Positions 56,136 through 64,000 of a stretch of DNA of 64,000 nt are shown piece after piece; within the stretch, counting starts at the first letter, position 1; every line of letters begins with the position of its first letter. Source of the DNA: Candidatus Baltobacteraceae bacterium (lineage in GTDB: Bacteria > Vulcanimicrobiota > Vulcanimicrobiia > Vulcanimicrobiales > Vulcanimicrobiaceae); assembly GCA_036489885.1 (NCBI GenBank), contig DASXEW010000001.1:496001-560000 (forward strand), written 5' to 3'. The notes beneath the pieces were generated by a model. It was not told the origin of the DNA and made no database searches. It was given only the letters and a program-made list of their open reading frames with translations. The position numbers were made by a program, and so were the translations under genes.

Positions 56136-56250
56136 TACTCCTCCGACTCGGAAAAGGTTGTGCCGACCGCCGAGCGGCGACACAGTTGCTTGCATCGTAC
56201 ACCGGAGCGACGTTTTATGCAACTTTTGTCGTGCGATGTGTTCGCCTTCC
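56136..56250. other. Divergent spacer between the lysine-rich protein and topA
   Basis: Together with the topA leader, about 200 bases separate the two starts. The region is less GC-rich near 56215-56235. Apart from the topA promoter candidate described separately, I see no confident signal and no gene in it. Confidence 0.4.
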
Positions 56251-56280
56251 TCGACACCCACTTGACGCGGGCGCTATACT
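56251..56280 (+). promoter_or_regulatory. Candidate sigma-70-type promoter for topA
   Basis: TCGACA (56251-56256) and TATACT (56275-56280) are 18 bases apart and would start transcription about 45 bases before the topA TTG. A closer TTGACG at 56262 is only seven bases from TATACT, so it cannot be the -35 of this promoter. Confidence 0.42.
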
Positions 56281-56333
56281 GAGGGCGTTTTTTTGGGGCG
56301 GCTTGCTCCATTTTCTGAGGGAGGCGAGATAGC

Positions 56334-58562
56334 TTGGCGAGGCCACTCATAATCGTAGAGTCGCCGACCAAAGCTCGGACGATCAAGAAATTCCTACCGG
56401 GGCGCTACGCAGTTAAAGCCTCGGTGGGTCACGTTCGTGATCTTCCAAAGAGCACGCTTGGTGTCGACGTCGACAATGGCTTCGTTCCCAAATATCTCAC
56501 TATTAAAGGGAAGGGCGAGATCATCAAGGAGCTGCGCTCGGCTGTCAAATCGGCGACCGATGTGTATCTCGCGACCGACCCCGACCGCGAAGGCGAATCG
56601 ATTGCGTGGCACCTTGCCGAGCTTCTGAAGCTGCAAGATCCCAAGCGTATCGAGCTCCACGAGATCACCAAAGACGCGACGCTTGCCGCGCTCAGAGATC
56701 CGCACAAGATCAAGATCCCGCTCGTGAACGCGCAGCAGGCGCGCCGGATTCTCGACCGCCTCGTCGGCTATAAGATTTCGCCTCTGCTCTGGGCCAAGCT
56801 GCGTGGCGGCCTTTCGGCCGGACGCGTACAATCCGTAGCGGTCCGGCTGGTCGTCGATCGCGAACGCGAGATTCAGGCCTTCGTTGCGAAAGAATATTGG
56901 TCGATCACCGCAACGCTGGCGCCGGGCAGCGGCGAGATGGTTTTCCCCGCCGAGTTCTATTCGCGTGACGGCGAGCGGATCGAAATTTCGAACAAGGCTT
57001 TGGCCGATGAGATCGTCACGGCCGTCGAGCATGCGCCCTGGCGCGTCGCGACCATCAAACAGCGCGAGCAGCGCCGCAATCCCGCCCCGCCGTTTACGAC
57101 CTCGACGCTTCAGCAAGAGGCCTCGCGCCGTTTGCGAATTCGCGTCCGGCGCGTCATGCAGCTCGCGCAGGCGCTCTACGAAGGTATGGACCTCGGGTCC
57201 GAAGGGACTGTCGGTCTGATCACCTACATGCGCACCGATTCGACGCGCATCTCAGACGCTGCACGCGACTCGGCGGTCAGCTACGTCGATGCGACCTACG
57301 GCAAGGATTTCGTCGGACCGTTCCGCCAGCACAAGCTGCGTGAAGGCGCGCAGGACGCGCACGAAGCGATCCGGCCGACAGCGGTCGAGCGGACGCCCGA
57401 GCGCATGTCGCAGTTCCTCAAGCGCGACGAGCTTCGCTTGTATACGCTCATCTGGGAGCGTTTCGTCGCATCTCAAATGGCAGCCGCAGTCTACGATCAG
57501 ACGACCGTCGATTGCGAGTCCAAGGGCGCTGGGCACACGCACGTTTTCCGCGCGACGGGAAGCGTGCTGAAGTTCGCCGGCTTCACGGCAGTCTACGACG
57601 AGAGCACGTCTGAGGATGCCGCGAATGCAGCGCCGCCTGCCGCCAAGAGCAAGAACGGAAAGGTCATAAAGCCCCGCGTGATGCTGCCGGTTCTCGAGGC
57701 GGAACAGGGGCTCGATCTGCGAGCCCTGGACCCAAAGCAGCACTTTACAGAGCCGCCCCCGCGCTACACCGAAGCGACGCTCGTGCGTGCGCTCGAGGAG
57801 AACCGGATCGGCCGGCCGTCGACGTACAGCACAATCGTCGAGACGATTCAGGCGCGCACGTACGTCGAACAGATCGAGCGGCGCTTCCATCCGACCGAGA
57901 TCGGGTTTGCCGTCAACGATCTGCTGGTCGAGCATTTCCCGGACATCGTCGACGTCAATTTTACGGCCAACATGGAGCAGCGGCTGGACCGCATCGAGGA
58001 GTCGGACGATGGTTGGGAACCGACGCGCATCCTGCTCTCGGAGTTCTACGGCGATTTCAAGCGCGAGCTCGACGAAGCCGAGAAGAAGCTTCCCAAACTC
58101 GAAATTCGCGATGAACCCACCGACGAGATCTGCCCGAAGTGTGGCCGTCCGATGGTGATCAAGACGGGACGTTTCGGACGGTTCATCTCGTGCACCGGTT
58201 ATCCCGAGTGCAAGACGACGCGACCGATTCTCAAAGACACGGGCGCGCTGTGTCCCAAAGACGGCGGCAAGATCGTCGAACGCAAATCGCGCAAGGGCCG
58301 CATCTTTTACGGCTGCGCAAACTATCCGGCGTGCGACTTTGTCTCGTGGGATCGCGTGATTCCCGAGCCGTGCCCGGTCTGCGGATCGTACGTCGTGGCT
58401 AAGACGCGTCGCGGTGGAACGGTTCGCTTCGAATGCTCGACCGATAAAGAGCACGATCTCTCGCAACTAGGCGCCAAAGATTCGAGCGGCGAGCAAATCG
58501 AAGGCGGCACGTCGGCGTCGGCCGACGAGGTCGAAGCCGATCTGGAGCATGTCCCCGTCTAA
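56334..58562 (+). CDS. topA: DNA topoisomerase I
   Basis: A 742-residue type IA topoisomerase that relaxes negative supercoils. The Toprim domain has IIVESPTKART (catalytic Glu) and TDPDREGESIAWHL (Mg-binding Asp residues). The active-site Tyr is Y298 in GLITYMRTDS. The C-terminus carries three Cys4-type zinc ribbons: CPKCGRPM...CTGYPEC, CPKDGG...CANYPAC and CPVCGS...C, the last one irregular. The TTG start at 56334 has a good GAGGGAGGCGAG ribosome binding site. Its end overlaps trmFO by 14 bases, beginning a four-gene topA-trmFO-hslV-hslU operon. Confidence 0.96.
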   Translation: MARPLIIVESPTKARTIKKFLPGRYAVKASVGHVRDLPKSTLGVDVDNGFVPKYLTIKGKGEIIKELRSAVKSATDVYLATDPDREGESIAWHLAELLKLQDPKRIELHEITKDATLAALRDPHKIKIPLVNAQQARRILDRLVGYKISPLLWAKLRGGLSAGRVQSVAVRLVVDREREIQAFVAKEYWSITATLAPGSGEMVFPAEFYSRDGERIEISNKALADEIVTAVEHAPWRVATIKQREQRRNPAPPFTTSTLQQEASRRLRIRVRRVMQLAQALYEGMDLGSEGTVGLITYMRTDSTRISDAARDSAVSYVDATYGKDFVGPFRQHKLREGAQDAHEAIRPTAVERTPERMSQFLKRDELRLYTLIWERFVASQMAAAVYDQTTVDCESKGAGHTHVFRATGSVLKFAGFTAVYDESTSEDAANAAPPAAKSKNGKVIKPRVMLPVLEAEQGLDLRALDPKQHFTEPPPRYTEATLVRALEENRIGRPSTYSTIVETIQARTYVEQIERRFHPTEIGFAVNDLLVEHFPDIVDVNFTANMEQRLDRIEESDDGWEPTRILLSEFYGDFKRELDEAEKKLPKLEIRDEPTDEICPKCGRPMVIKTGRFGRFISCTGYPECKTTRPILKDTGALCPKDGGKIVERKSRKGRIFYGCANYPACDFVSWDRVIPEPCPVCGSYVVAKTRRGGTVRFECSTDKEHDLSQLGAKDSSGEQIEGGTSASADEVEADLEHVPV

Positions 58563-59889
58563 CGCGCTTGTCGTGATCGGCGGCGGCCTTGCCGGCTGCG
58601 AGGCCGCGTGGCAAGCAGCGGAAGCGGGCGTCGAGGTCGACCTCTATGAGATGCGGCCGGCGCGCCGTTCGCCGGCGCATCAAACGGACGCCCTCGCCGA
58701 GCTCGTCTGCAGCAATTCGCTGCGCGGAGCGGCGCTCGAGAACGCAGTCGGCCTTTTAAAAGAAGAACTGCACCGCTGCGGCTCGCTGATCTTGATGGCG
58801 GCGCGCAAGCATGCAGTCCCGGCCGGTGGTGCCCTGGCCGTCGATCGCGTCCTGTTCAGCGGCGAGATCGAAGCGCAGATCAGCGCGCATCCGCGAATCC
58901 GCCTGCGCCGCGAAGAGATCAGCGAGATTCCGCTCGATCGCCGCACAATCGTTGCGTGCGGACCGCTCCCCGGAGCCGGCCTCGCCGATTCGATCGATCA
59001 TCTGGTTGGCGGCGGCCGTCTGCACTACTACGATGCTGCCGCGCCGATCGTCGCGACCGATTCGATCGACGAATCGAAGATGTATCGCAAGTCGCGTTAC
59101 GACAAGGGCGGCGGCGACGACTATCTCAACATCCCGCTGGATCGCGATGCCTATCTGCAATTTATCAACGACTTGCGCACGCAGCCGCGGCACGAGCTCA
59201 AGGAATTCGAGAAGGCTACGTATTTCGAGGGTTGTCTGCCCATCGAAGAAATGGCCGATCGCGGCGACGACGTATTGCGGTTCGGTCCGCTCAAACCGGT
59301 CGGGCTCGCCGATCCACGCACGGGGAAGGCTCCCTACGCTGTCGTGCAGCTGCGAAAAGAGAACGCCGAAGGTTCGGCGCTCAATCTTGTCGGCTTTCAA
59401 ACGCGCCTCACGTGGCCCGCGCAAAAGGAAGTCTTCGGGCGATTCCCGGGTCTGGAAAATGCCGAATGGCTCCGCCTCGGCGTGATGCATCGCAACACGT
59501 TCATCGACAGTCCGCGTTTGCTCGACCGGTTTTTCCGCTTGCATTCACATCCGAACATTTCGTTTGCGGGCCAGGTCACCGGCGCCGAAGGTTACGTCGA
59601 AGCCGCGGCATGCGGGATGATCGCGGGTCGTGCGGCAGCGCGCGAGCTGATCGGTATCGAGCCGATCGACGTCCCCGCCGACACGGCGCTGGGCGCGGTC
59701 GTTGCGCACGTTCAGAACACCGCGACGCACGATTTCCAACCCGCCAATGTCACCTGGGCGTACTTTTCATCGGGGCCCGACCTGCCGCGCCACAAGCGCG
59801 AGCGTCACCGGGTGCTCGCGGAGAGGGCGCTCGTCCGGATCGCCGCATGGGAAGCGGCGCACGGAACTTTGCTAGCCTCGATCGGGTAA
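58549..59889 (+). CDS. trmFO: Methylenetetrahydrofolate-tRNA-(uracil-5-)-methyltransferase TrmFO
   Basis: A 446-residue FAD- and folate-dependent enzyme that makes 5-methyluridine at position 54 of tRNA. The FAD motif [17 protein letters not shown] is at the N-terminus, then [25 protein letters not shown] and [14 protein letters not shown] with the functional Cys, and the C-terminal [15 protein letters not shown]. Length is normal. TrmFO is found in Firmicutes and various other phyla instead of TrmA. It is translated from inside the end of topA and followed by hslV after eight bases. Confidence 0.96.
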   Translation: MSPSNALVVIGGGLAGCEAAWQAAEAGVEVDLYEMRPARRSPAHQTDALAELVCSNSLRGAALENAVGLLKEELHRCGSLILMAARKHAVPAGGALAVDRVLFSGEIEAQISAHPRIRLRREEISEIPLDRRTIVACGPLPGAGLADSIDHLVGGGRLHYYDAAAPIVATDSIDESKMYRKSRYDKGGGDDYLNIPLDRDAYLQFINDLRTQPRHELKEFEKATYFEGCLPIEEMADRGDDVLRFGPLKPVGLADPRTGKAPYAVVQLRKENAEGSALNLVGFQTRLTWPAQKEVFGRFPGLENAEWLRLGVMHRNTFIDSPRLLDRFFRLHSHPNISFAGQVTGAEGYVEAAACGMIAGRAAARELIGIEPIDVPADTALGAVVAHVQNTATHDFQPANVTWAYFSSGPDLPRHKRERHRVLAERALVRIAAWEAAHGTLLASIG

Positions 59890-59897
59890 TTCAGCTA

Positions 59898-60434
59898 GTG
59901 CCATCACGTTTTCACTCAACGACGATTCTCGCCGTCCTTCGCGACGGCAAGCTGGCGGTTGCCGGCGACGGACAAGTCACGTTCGATAAGACCATCATGA
60001 AGCACAGTGCGCGCAAGGTGCGCCGCATCGCCGAGGGTCGTGCCATTGCCGGGTTTGCGGGATCCGCAGCCGACGGAATTACGCTGCTCGAAAAATTCGA
60101 GGCCAAGCTTAACGAATACAAGAGCAATATCGTGCGCGCTGCCGTCGAGCTTGCCAAGGATTGGCGGCAAGACCGCGCGCTCCGCCGCCTCGAGGCGCTG
60201 CTCATCGTCGGGACAGCCGAGCATCTCTTCGTGCTTTCGGGGACCGGGGACGTTATCGAGCCCGACGATGGTATCGCGGCCGTAGGGAGCGGCGGACCGT
60301 ACGCGCAGGCCGCTGCAATCGCGCTGTCCCAGAACACGTCACTCTCGCCCGAGGAGATCGCGCGTAAGGCGCTCGAGATCGCGGGAAAGATCGATATCTA
60401 TACAAACGCGGACATCGTGGTGGAGACGCTCTAG
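59898..60434 (+). CDS. hslV: ATP-dependent protease subunit HslV (ClpQ)
   Basis: A 178-residue proteasome-like peptidase that forms double hexameric rings with HslU caps. The mature N-terminal catalytic Thr is expected at T8 ([12 protein letters not shown]), leaving a seven-residue propeptide, longer than in many bacteria. [21 protein letters not shown], the GFAGSAADG turn and [11 protein letters not shown] are standard. The GTG at 59898 is the only reasonable start because upstream sequence is out of family. It is followed by hslU after four bases. Confidence 0.95.
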   Translation: MPSRFHSTTILAVLRDGKLAVAGDGQVTFDKTIMKHSARKVRRIAEGRAIAGFAGSAADGITLLEKFEAKLNEYKSNIVRAAVELAKDWRQDRALRRLEALLIVGTAEHLFVLSGTGDVIEPDDGIAAVGSGGPYAQAAAIALSQNTSLSPEEIARKALEIAGKIDIYTNADIVVETL

Positions 60435-60438
60435 AGAT

Positions 60439-61860
60439 ATGCCCGAACTTACGCCGCGGCAAATCGTCGCCGAGCTCGACAAATACATCGTCGGACAGGC
60501 GAACGCCAAGCGCGCCGTCGCAATCGCGATGCGCAATCGCTATCGCCGCGAGAAGTTGGCCGACGAGATGCGCGCCGAAGTCAGTCCGAAGAACATTTTG
60601 ATGATCGGTCCGACCGGCGTCGGCAAGACCGAGATCGCGCGGCGCTTGGCGACGCTCGCAAACGCGCCGTTCGTCAAAGTCGAGGCCACGAAATATACCG
60701 AGGTCGGCTATGTCGGACGGGACGTCGAGTCGATGGTGCGCGATCTGGTAGAGGCCGCGATTCACATGGTCCGTGAAGAGCGTCGCGCGGAAGTCATCGA
60801 GCCTGCGGATGCCAATGCGGTCGAGCGCGTCGTCGATTTGCTCTATCCCGAAACGCGCGCACCCTCTCCACAGTCAGCGCAAAATCCGTTTGCCGCGCTC
60901 GGCTCGATTTTCGGCGGGACGGGTTTTTCAGGGACGGCGGCTACGCAGACCCAGGCTCCGCCACAAGCACCGAACGATCCGAACGCGCAAAATACTCGCG
61001 AGCAGGCGCGTGCCGACGTGTTGCGTGGTTTTTACGACGTGCGGCTTGTCGACGTGGAAGTGGAAGAAGCTGCCTCGATGCCGATCGGGGTAATCGGCGG
61101 CGACGCATCCGGCGGCCAAGCCGATATCGGCGAGATGCTGGGCGGTTTGCTGCCGAAGCGCCGCGTCCACAAGCGCATCACCGTCGCGGAAGCGCGCCGC
61201 ATCTTCGCGCAAGAGGAAGAACAGAAGCTGATCGACATGGACGCCGTCAAGCGCGAAGCGCTGCGCCGCGCCGGCGAGAAAGGCATCATCTTCGTCGACG
61301 AGATCGATAAGGTCGCGGGACGTGATCGTGGCGGCGGCCCGGACGTCTCACGCGAAGGCGTCCAGCGCGATATTCTGCCGATCGTCGAAGGCAGCACAGT
61401 CAACACCAAGTACGGGCCGGTCAAGACGGACCATGTCCTCTTCATCGCGGCCGGCGCATTCCACACGAGCAAGCCGTCGGATTTGATTCCCGAGCTGCAA
61501 GGACGCTTTCCGATTCGCGTCGAGCTCGATTCGCTGACCGCGGCGGATTTCGAAACGATTCTCACGCAACCGAAAAATGCATTGATCGAGCAATATAAAC
61601 AACTGCTCAGCGTCGAGGGTGTGACGCTCGAGTTTACACAGGACGCGATTGCGGAGCTCGCACGTATCGCAACCCAGGTCAACGACGTTACAGAGAATAT
61701 CGGCGCGCGCCGTCTGCACACGGTCCTTGAGAAGTTGCTCGAAGACGTCAGCTTCGAAGCGCCCGAGAAAACCGGAACGGTCCGGGTCGACGGAGCCTAC
61801 GTACGCGATCGTCTTGCTCAAATCGCCGGCAACACCGACCTAAGCGCGTATATTCTCTGA
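60439..61860 (+). CDS. hslU: ATP-dependent protease ATPase subunit HslU (ClpY)
   Basis: A 473-residue AAA+ unfoldase that feeds proteins to HslV. Walker A is GPTGVGKT (residues 57-64), Walker B is IIFVDEIDK, the pore loop is GYVGRDV, and sensor motifs lie in [12 protein letters not shown] and [10 protein letters not shown]. The C-terminal tail DLSAYIL is the one that inserts into HslV. The middle I-domain contains a Gln/Ala/Pro/Asn-rich linker (around residues 145-185, including [11 protein letters not shown]), as is common. It is the last gene before a long non-coding stretch with hairpin repeats. Confidence 0.96.
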   Translation: MPELTPRQIVAELDKYIVGQANAKRAVAIAMRNRYRREKLADEMRAEVSPKNILMIGPTGVGKTEIARRLATLANAPFVKVEATKYTEVGYVGRDVESMVRDLVEAAIHMVREERRAEVIEPADANAVERVVDLLYPETRAPSPQSAQNPFAALGSIFGGTGFSGTAATQTQAPPQAPNDPNAQNTREQARADVLRGFYDVRLVDVEVEEAASMPIGVIGGDASGGQADIGEMLGGLLPKRRVHKRITVAEARRIFAQEEEQKLIDMDAVKREALRRAGEKGIIFVDEIDKVAGRDRGGGPDVSREGVQRDILPIVEGSTVNTKYGPVKTDHVLFIAAGAFHTSKPSDLIPELQGRFPIRVELDSLTAADFETILTQPKNALIEQYKQLLSVEGVTLEFTQDAIAELARIATQVNDVTENIGARRLHTVLEKLLEDVSFEAPEKTGTVRVDGAYVRDRLAQIAGNTDLSAYIL

Positions 61861-61908
61861 TTGTCATCCCGAGCGTAGCGCCGCGTAGCGGCGCGTAGTC
61901 GAGGGACA
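61861..61908. repeat. Dispersed hairpin repeat, copy 2
   Basis: Starts at the end of hslU. Left arm TTGTCATCCCGAGCGTA, perfect hairpin GCGCCGC-GTA-GCGGCGC (61878-61894), right arm GTAGTCGAGGGACA. Also possible as a terminator or mRNA end for the hslU transcript. Confidence 0.8.
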
Positions 61909-61981
61909 GCGGCAACGCGATTGCCGCACGCACGTTCGGTTGTGGCGTGTCGACACTTCGGCGCAAAGGTTCGCCTCAATA

Positions 61982-62029
61982 TTGTCATCCCGAGCGTAGC
62001 TCCGCATGGCGGCGCGTAGTCGAGGGACA
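61982..62029. repeat. Dispersed hairpin repeat, copy 3
   Basis: Same arms as copy 2, 121 bases further on, with an imperfect central hairpin (GCTCCGCATGGCGGCGC). Same orientation as copies 1 and 2. Confidence 0.8.
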
Positions 62030-62056
62030 GCGACAACGAAGCAAGGTTAACGTATA

Positions 62057-62173
62057 ATGTTGACGTTTGGCGGACAAGTGAGATCGATCGCCGGCGAGGT
62101 GGCCTTCGTAGTTATTATGGTCCTAATGGCGAGTTTGTTCGCGTTCCGGAAAGATCTACGCCAAGCGCGATAG
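62057..62173 (+). CDS. Possible 38-residue membrane micropeptide
   Basis: A short frame starting ATG at 62057 encodes 38 residues with one clear hydrophobic segment (VAFVVIMVLMASLFAF) followed by a positively charged tail (RKDLRQAR). AAGG about ten bases upstream could be a ribosome binding site. Against it, the start codon lies inside TATAAT (62053-62058), which might instead be a promoter -10 box. The positive-inside tail and lack of competing frames make it worth recording. Function unknown. Confidence 0.32.
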   Translation: MLTFGGQVRSIAGEVAFVVIMVLMASLFAFRKDLRQAR

Positions 62174-62203
62174 CAGGCCGGAGGCGGCTGACGAGTTGTA
62201 GAG

Positions 62204-62419
62204 GTGACCCGAGGTTATGCAACAGCAAGCGGATTCAGGTTATCGTCCACCTTACGCCGGGATTTTCCGCGTTACAGGCGTGCCTTAGTTGTCGACACGC
62301 TGCGGCTTAAGGCTGTCGCGATTTCTTGCGGCGTGGGATTGCTGCTTTTGGCAGCCGGGTTGATGTCAAGGTTTTATCCGGGTAGCCTGATCGACGATCT
62401 GCTGCGGGGACCTTCCTGA
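62204..62419 (+). CDS. Possible small membrane protein (71 residues)
   Basis: A GTG-start frame of 71 residues. The first half is Arg-rich without pattern; residues about 36-52 are a hydrophobic helix (AVAISCGVGLLLLAAGL), then a short tail. No family recognised. A weak TAGAGG precedes the start. It may be a real single-pass membrane protein or a chance frame between repeats. Confidence 0.3.
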   Translation: MTRGYATASGFRLSSTLRRDFPRYRRALVVDTLRLKAVAISCGVGLLLLAAGLMSRFYPGSLIDDLLRGPS

Positions 62420-62439
62420 TGACGGGAGCGAGATAGTCG

Positions 62440-62481
62440 CTGTCCCTCGACTTCGCATTGCGTTGCTACGCTCGGGATGAC
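62440..62481. repeat. Dispersed hairpin repeat, copy 4 (inverted)
   Basis: Reverse orientation: TGTCCCTCGAC at the left, GCTACGCTCGGGATGACA at the right, with a degenerate centre. It faces copies 2 and 3 about 410 and 530 bases away. Confidence 0.75.
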
Positions 62482-62665
62482 ATGCTCGTAATCGGTCCGA
62501 GCAAAAACCGAACGCGCGCCCGGTAATCGCGACGCGTCTAATCTGCGTTCAATCTTGGGCGCCGATATGATTTAGAATCCGTTAGAAGCGAGCGGTTCAG
62601 TGCACGCTTCCCAGTCTGGGTGCATATTCTCGTGGAGAAGCCGCTTAATTCGGAGGACTAATTTG

Positions 62666-63010
62666 ATGAAACGCCCCTCTCTTGGAATCGCACTGGCTCT
62701 GGGCGTGCTGGCGTTTACAGCGCCGATGGTCGCACAGGCAAACCCAGTTGTCGACGAGCAGCCCGTCATCGTTGCGCAGCAAGCCGGTGGTCCGTTCGTC
62801 GGCACGCATGAACTTCGCGGGACGGTAACCTATTTCAACGCGTTCACGATGGATATCCGTTCGGCCGGTGAAGTTGTTCCCGTGCATCTGCATCAGGGCA
62901 CCATCATCAATCCGCGGGGATTGACCCTGCATCAGGGCATGTACATCCGCGTTTTCGGATTTTGGGCGAACGGAAATTTTCAAGCCGATCGCATCGGCCT
63001 GATTCGGTAG
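62666..63010 (+). CDS. Small secreted OB-fold-like protein
   Basis: A 114-residue exported protein. The start ATG 62666 has a GGAGGA ribosome binding site 14 bases upstream; the frame is open from 62600 but lacks support. The signal peptide (about residues 1-26) ends in VAQA. The mature domain (ELRGTVTYFNAFTMDI, VHLHQGTIINPRGLTLHQG, MYIRVFGFWANGNFQADRI) has the strand pattern of DUF5666/OB-like secreted domains: a 'G-T-V' first strand, a loop with a small polar residue, and a 'VxGxxxxxGxxxAxxI' end. Function unknown. It converges on the permease gene, with a terminator between. Confidence 0.78.
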   Translation: MKRPSLGIALALGVLAFTAPMVAQANPVVDEQPVIVAQQAGGPFVGTHELRGTVTYFNAFTMDIRSAGEVVPVHLHQGTIINPRGLTLHQGMYIRVFGFWANGNFQADRIGLIR

Positions 63011-63021
63011 CCGAAAAAGAA

Positions 63022-63048
63022 AGAGAGGCGTGCCGTGCACGCCTCTCT
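63022..63048 (-). terminator. Intrinsic terminator of the permease gene
   Basis: A 12-base perfect stem (AGAGAGGCGTGC and its complement, loop CGT). On the minus strand it is followed by TTCTTTTTC, so it ends the permease transcript. Located between convergent genes, it may also slow plus-strand polymerase. Confidence 0.8.
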
Positions 63049-63059
63049 GCTTGAGCGCC

Positions 63060-64000
63060 TTATTCGGCTGTTAGATGGGCTGCGGCTTTGGCCGCGACGT
63101 TCGGGTCACGCTTGACCGCCGTCATGTAGATCCAGATCGCGATCAAGATCGAGATCAGACCTTGGAAGCTGGGTTGGAAATACCATGGAGCCTTCGGCAC
63201 CACGATCACGCTCGAAATCAGGATGATCGCGATGATGATCGCAAGCGGCGCCCAGAGCAGGACGTCCGGATGTTCTTTGACGACCCGCGCGAGCTCGCTG
63301 TTCTTCGCACTCCCGTACTTCATGTTGTAGATGCCGACGCCGACCATCCCGAATACGAGCACGAGACTGATCGAACGAACGACGACGCCGATCGACCAAC
63401 CAATGAACGTTGCTTCGAACAGAAACAGCGTATCGAGCAGAGCGATCGTCATGAGTGCGAGCTGCGGCGCTTTGTTTTTGTTCGTCTGACCGAACGCAGC
63501 GGGCAGCAGCCCGTCGTTGGCCCAGGCGAACAGATACCGCGAACAGTCGAGCATCCCCGGCGCAATCGTCTTGACGACGATGACTGCGACCAGGAAGTTG
63601 AGGAACGCGGACGCTACTTTGGGTGCGATTAGTCCGATTAAGCCGGGCGTTGTCGCGAGAGCTTGCTTCTTTGCGAGAATGAGCGGCCCGACTGCCCAGT
63701 ACGGAACTGCGTGGAAGAGTGCGAACGCGATCAGCGTGTAAAGCACGAGCGCCGTCGCGAAACCGTAGATGATGCCGCGTGGCATCGTCTTCTCGCGGGG
63801 TTCGCGCGCTTCGCCACCGAGCGACGTCGCAGCGGTCAACCCGCCGTACGCGAACATGAAGAGCGTTATCGTCGATATGAACGCGCTGATACTCGGCGGA
63901 GACGCATCCGGAGGCGTCGCGGTAATGCCGGGGACGATTGCCGAGACCCTTTGTATGAAGAAGTCCTGCGACGTCCCGAAACCGTAGGCGATCGTTAGCG
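63060..64000 (-). CDS. APC-superfamily amino acid permease, N-terminus beyond window edge
   Basis: The minus-strand frame is open from 63060 to the right edge, giving about 313 residues of the C-terminal two thirds of a membrane transporter. About eight membrane segments are visible. The signature GGEAREPREKTMPRGI, after the FAYGGLTAATSL helix, is typical of amino acid/polyamine/organocation transporters. The ATG at 63857 is internal, because upstream codons (for example SAFISTITLF) continue the protein. The C-terminal residues form an alanine-rich tail. Substrate cannot be told. A strong terminator follows the gene. Confidence 0.9.
   Translation of the reverse strand, partial: LTIAYGFGTSQDFFIQRVSAIVPGITATPPDASPPSISAFISTITLFMFAYGGLTAATSLGGEAREPREKTMPRGIIYGFATALVLYTLIAFALFHAVPYWAVGPLILAKKQALATTPGLIGLIAPKVASAFLNFLVAVIVVKTIAPGMLDCSRYLFAWANDGLLPAAFGQTNKNKAPQLALMTIALLDTLFLFEATFIGWSIGVVVRSISLVLVFGMVGVGIYNMKYGSAKNSELARVVKEHPDVLLWAPLAIIIAIILISSVIVVPKAPWYFQPSFQGLISILIAIWIYMTAVKRDPNVAAKAAAHLTAE

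Larger units (their letters stand above)
61909..62665. other. Largely non-coding stretch between hslU and the small secreted protein
   Basis: About 750 bases with two more copies of the hairpin repeat, two doubtful small ORFs (62057-62173 and 62204-62419) and a leader before 62666. The leader contains a small stem CCCA-GTC-TGGG near 62610-62621. TAGAAT at 62573 could be a -10 box for the secreted protein gene, with no good -35. I see no tRNA or known RNA. Confidence 0.5.

Noticed and set aside
56262..56280. TTGACG followed by TATACT as a topA promoter
   Set aside because: The two hexamers are only seven bases apart; the TCGACA at 56251 gives proper spacing instead.
61861..62665. A tRNA or structured RNA gene in the long non-coding stretch
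   Set aside because: The hairpins belong to the dispersed repeat; no cloverleaf or CCA-bounded acceptor stem was found.

Overview
The window looks like a chromosomal segment of a high-GC, diderm, probably uncultured bacterium. The outer membrane is implied by a giant type V autotransporter, two lipoproteins and an IalB-type periplasmic protein. A complete squalene-to-hopanoid block is present. The gene mix and the topA-trmFO-hslV-hslU order point away from mainstream Proteobacteria; a lineage such as Eremiobacterota (WPS-2) would fit, but that is an inference. Coding density is very high, most operon junctions overlap by 1 to 29 bases, and GTG and TTG starts are common. I see no rRNA, tRNA, CRISPR array, IS element or phage gene.

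Layout. 1-3.74 kb: a gene cut by the left edge, divergent from a benzoylformate-decarboxylase-like ThDP enzyme coupled to a class III CoA-transferase. 3.79-14.37 kb: a divergent hopanoid locus. The minus-strand operon hpnC-hpnD-hpnE-shc-hpnH-hpnA-hpnG ends with a NIPSNAP gene. The plus-strand operon holds a ferritin-like protein, hpnK (no canonical start codon) and hpnI. 14.36-18.1 kb: rpiA and malonyl-CoA decarboxylase (minus), then an MBL-fold hydrolase coupled to a TIM-barrel isomerase-like gene (plus).

18.3-45.3 kb is the most unusual part: two lipoproteins (one Pro/Thr-rich, one propeller-like) translationally coupled to a 7,856-residue autotransporter. Its passenger is about 115 glycine-rich modules of about 62 residues. 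Modules 29-98 form seven ten-module super-repeats of about 1.87-1.97 kb, a hierarchical array comparable in form to higher-order satellite repeats.

45.3-53.7 kb: an IalB-family protein, an Asp/Glu-racemase-like protein, a GerMN lipoprotein-like protein, an AMIN/Amidase_3 murein hydrolase, murI, an orphan CdiA-CT-type RNase toxin with its CdiI immunity protein, a PAP2-like membrane protein, dxs (isoprenoid precursor supply, logically upstream of the hopanoid block) and secG. 53.7-61.9 kb: oppD-oppF, a lysine-rich histone-H1-like protein, then topA-trmFO-hslV-hslU. 61.9-64 kb: an intergenic stretch with three copies of a dispersed hairpin repeat (a fourth lies at 3.74 kb) and two doubtful small ORFs, a small secreted protein, and an APC permease cut by the right edge.
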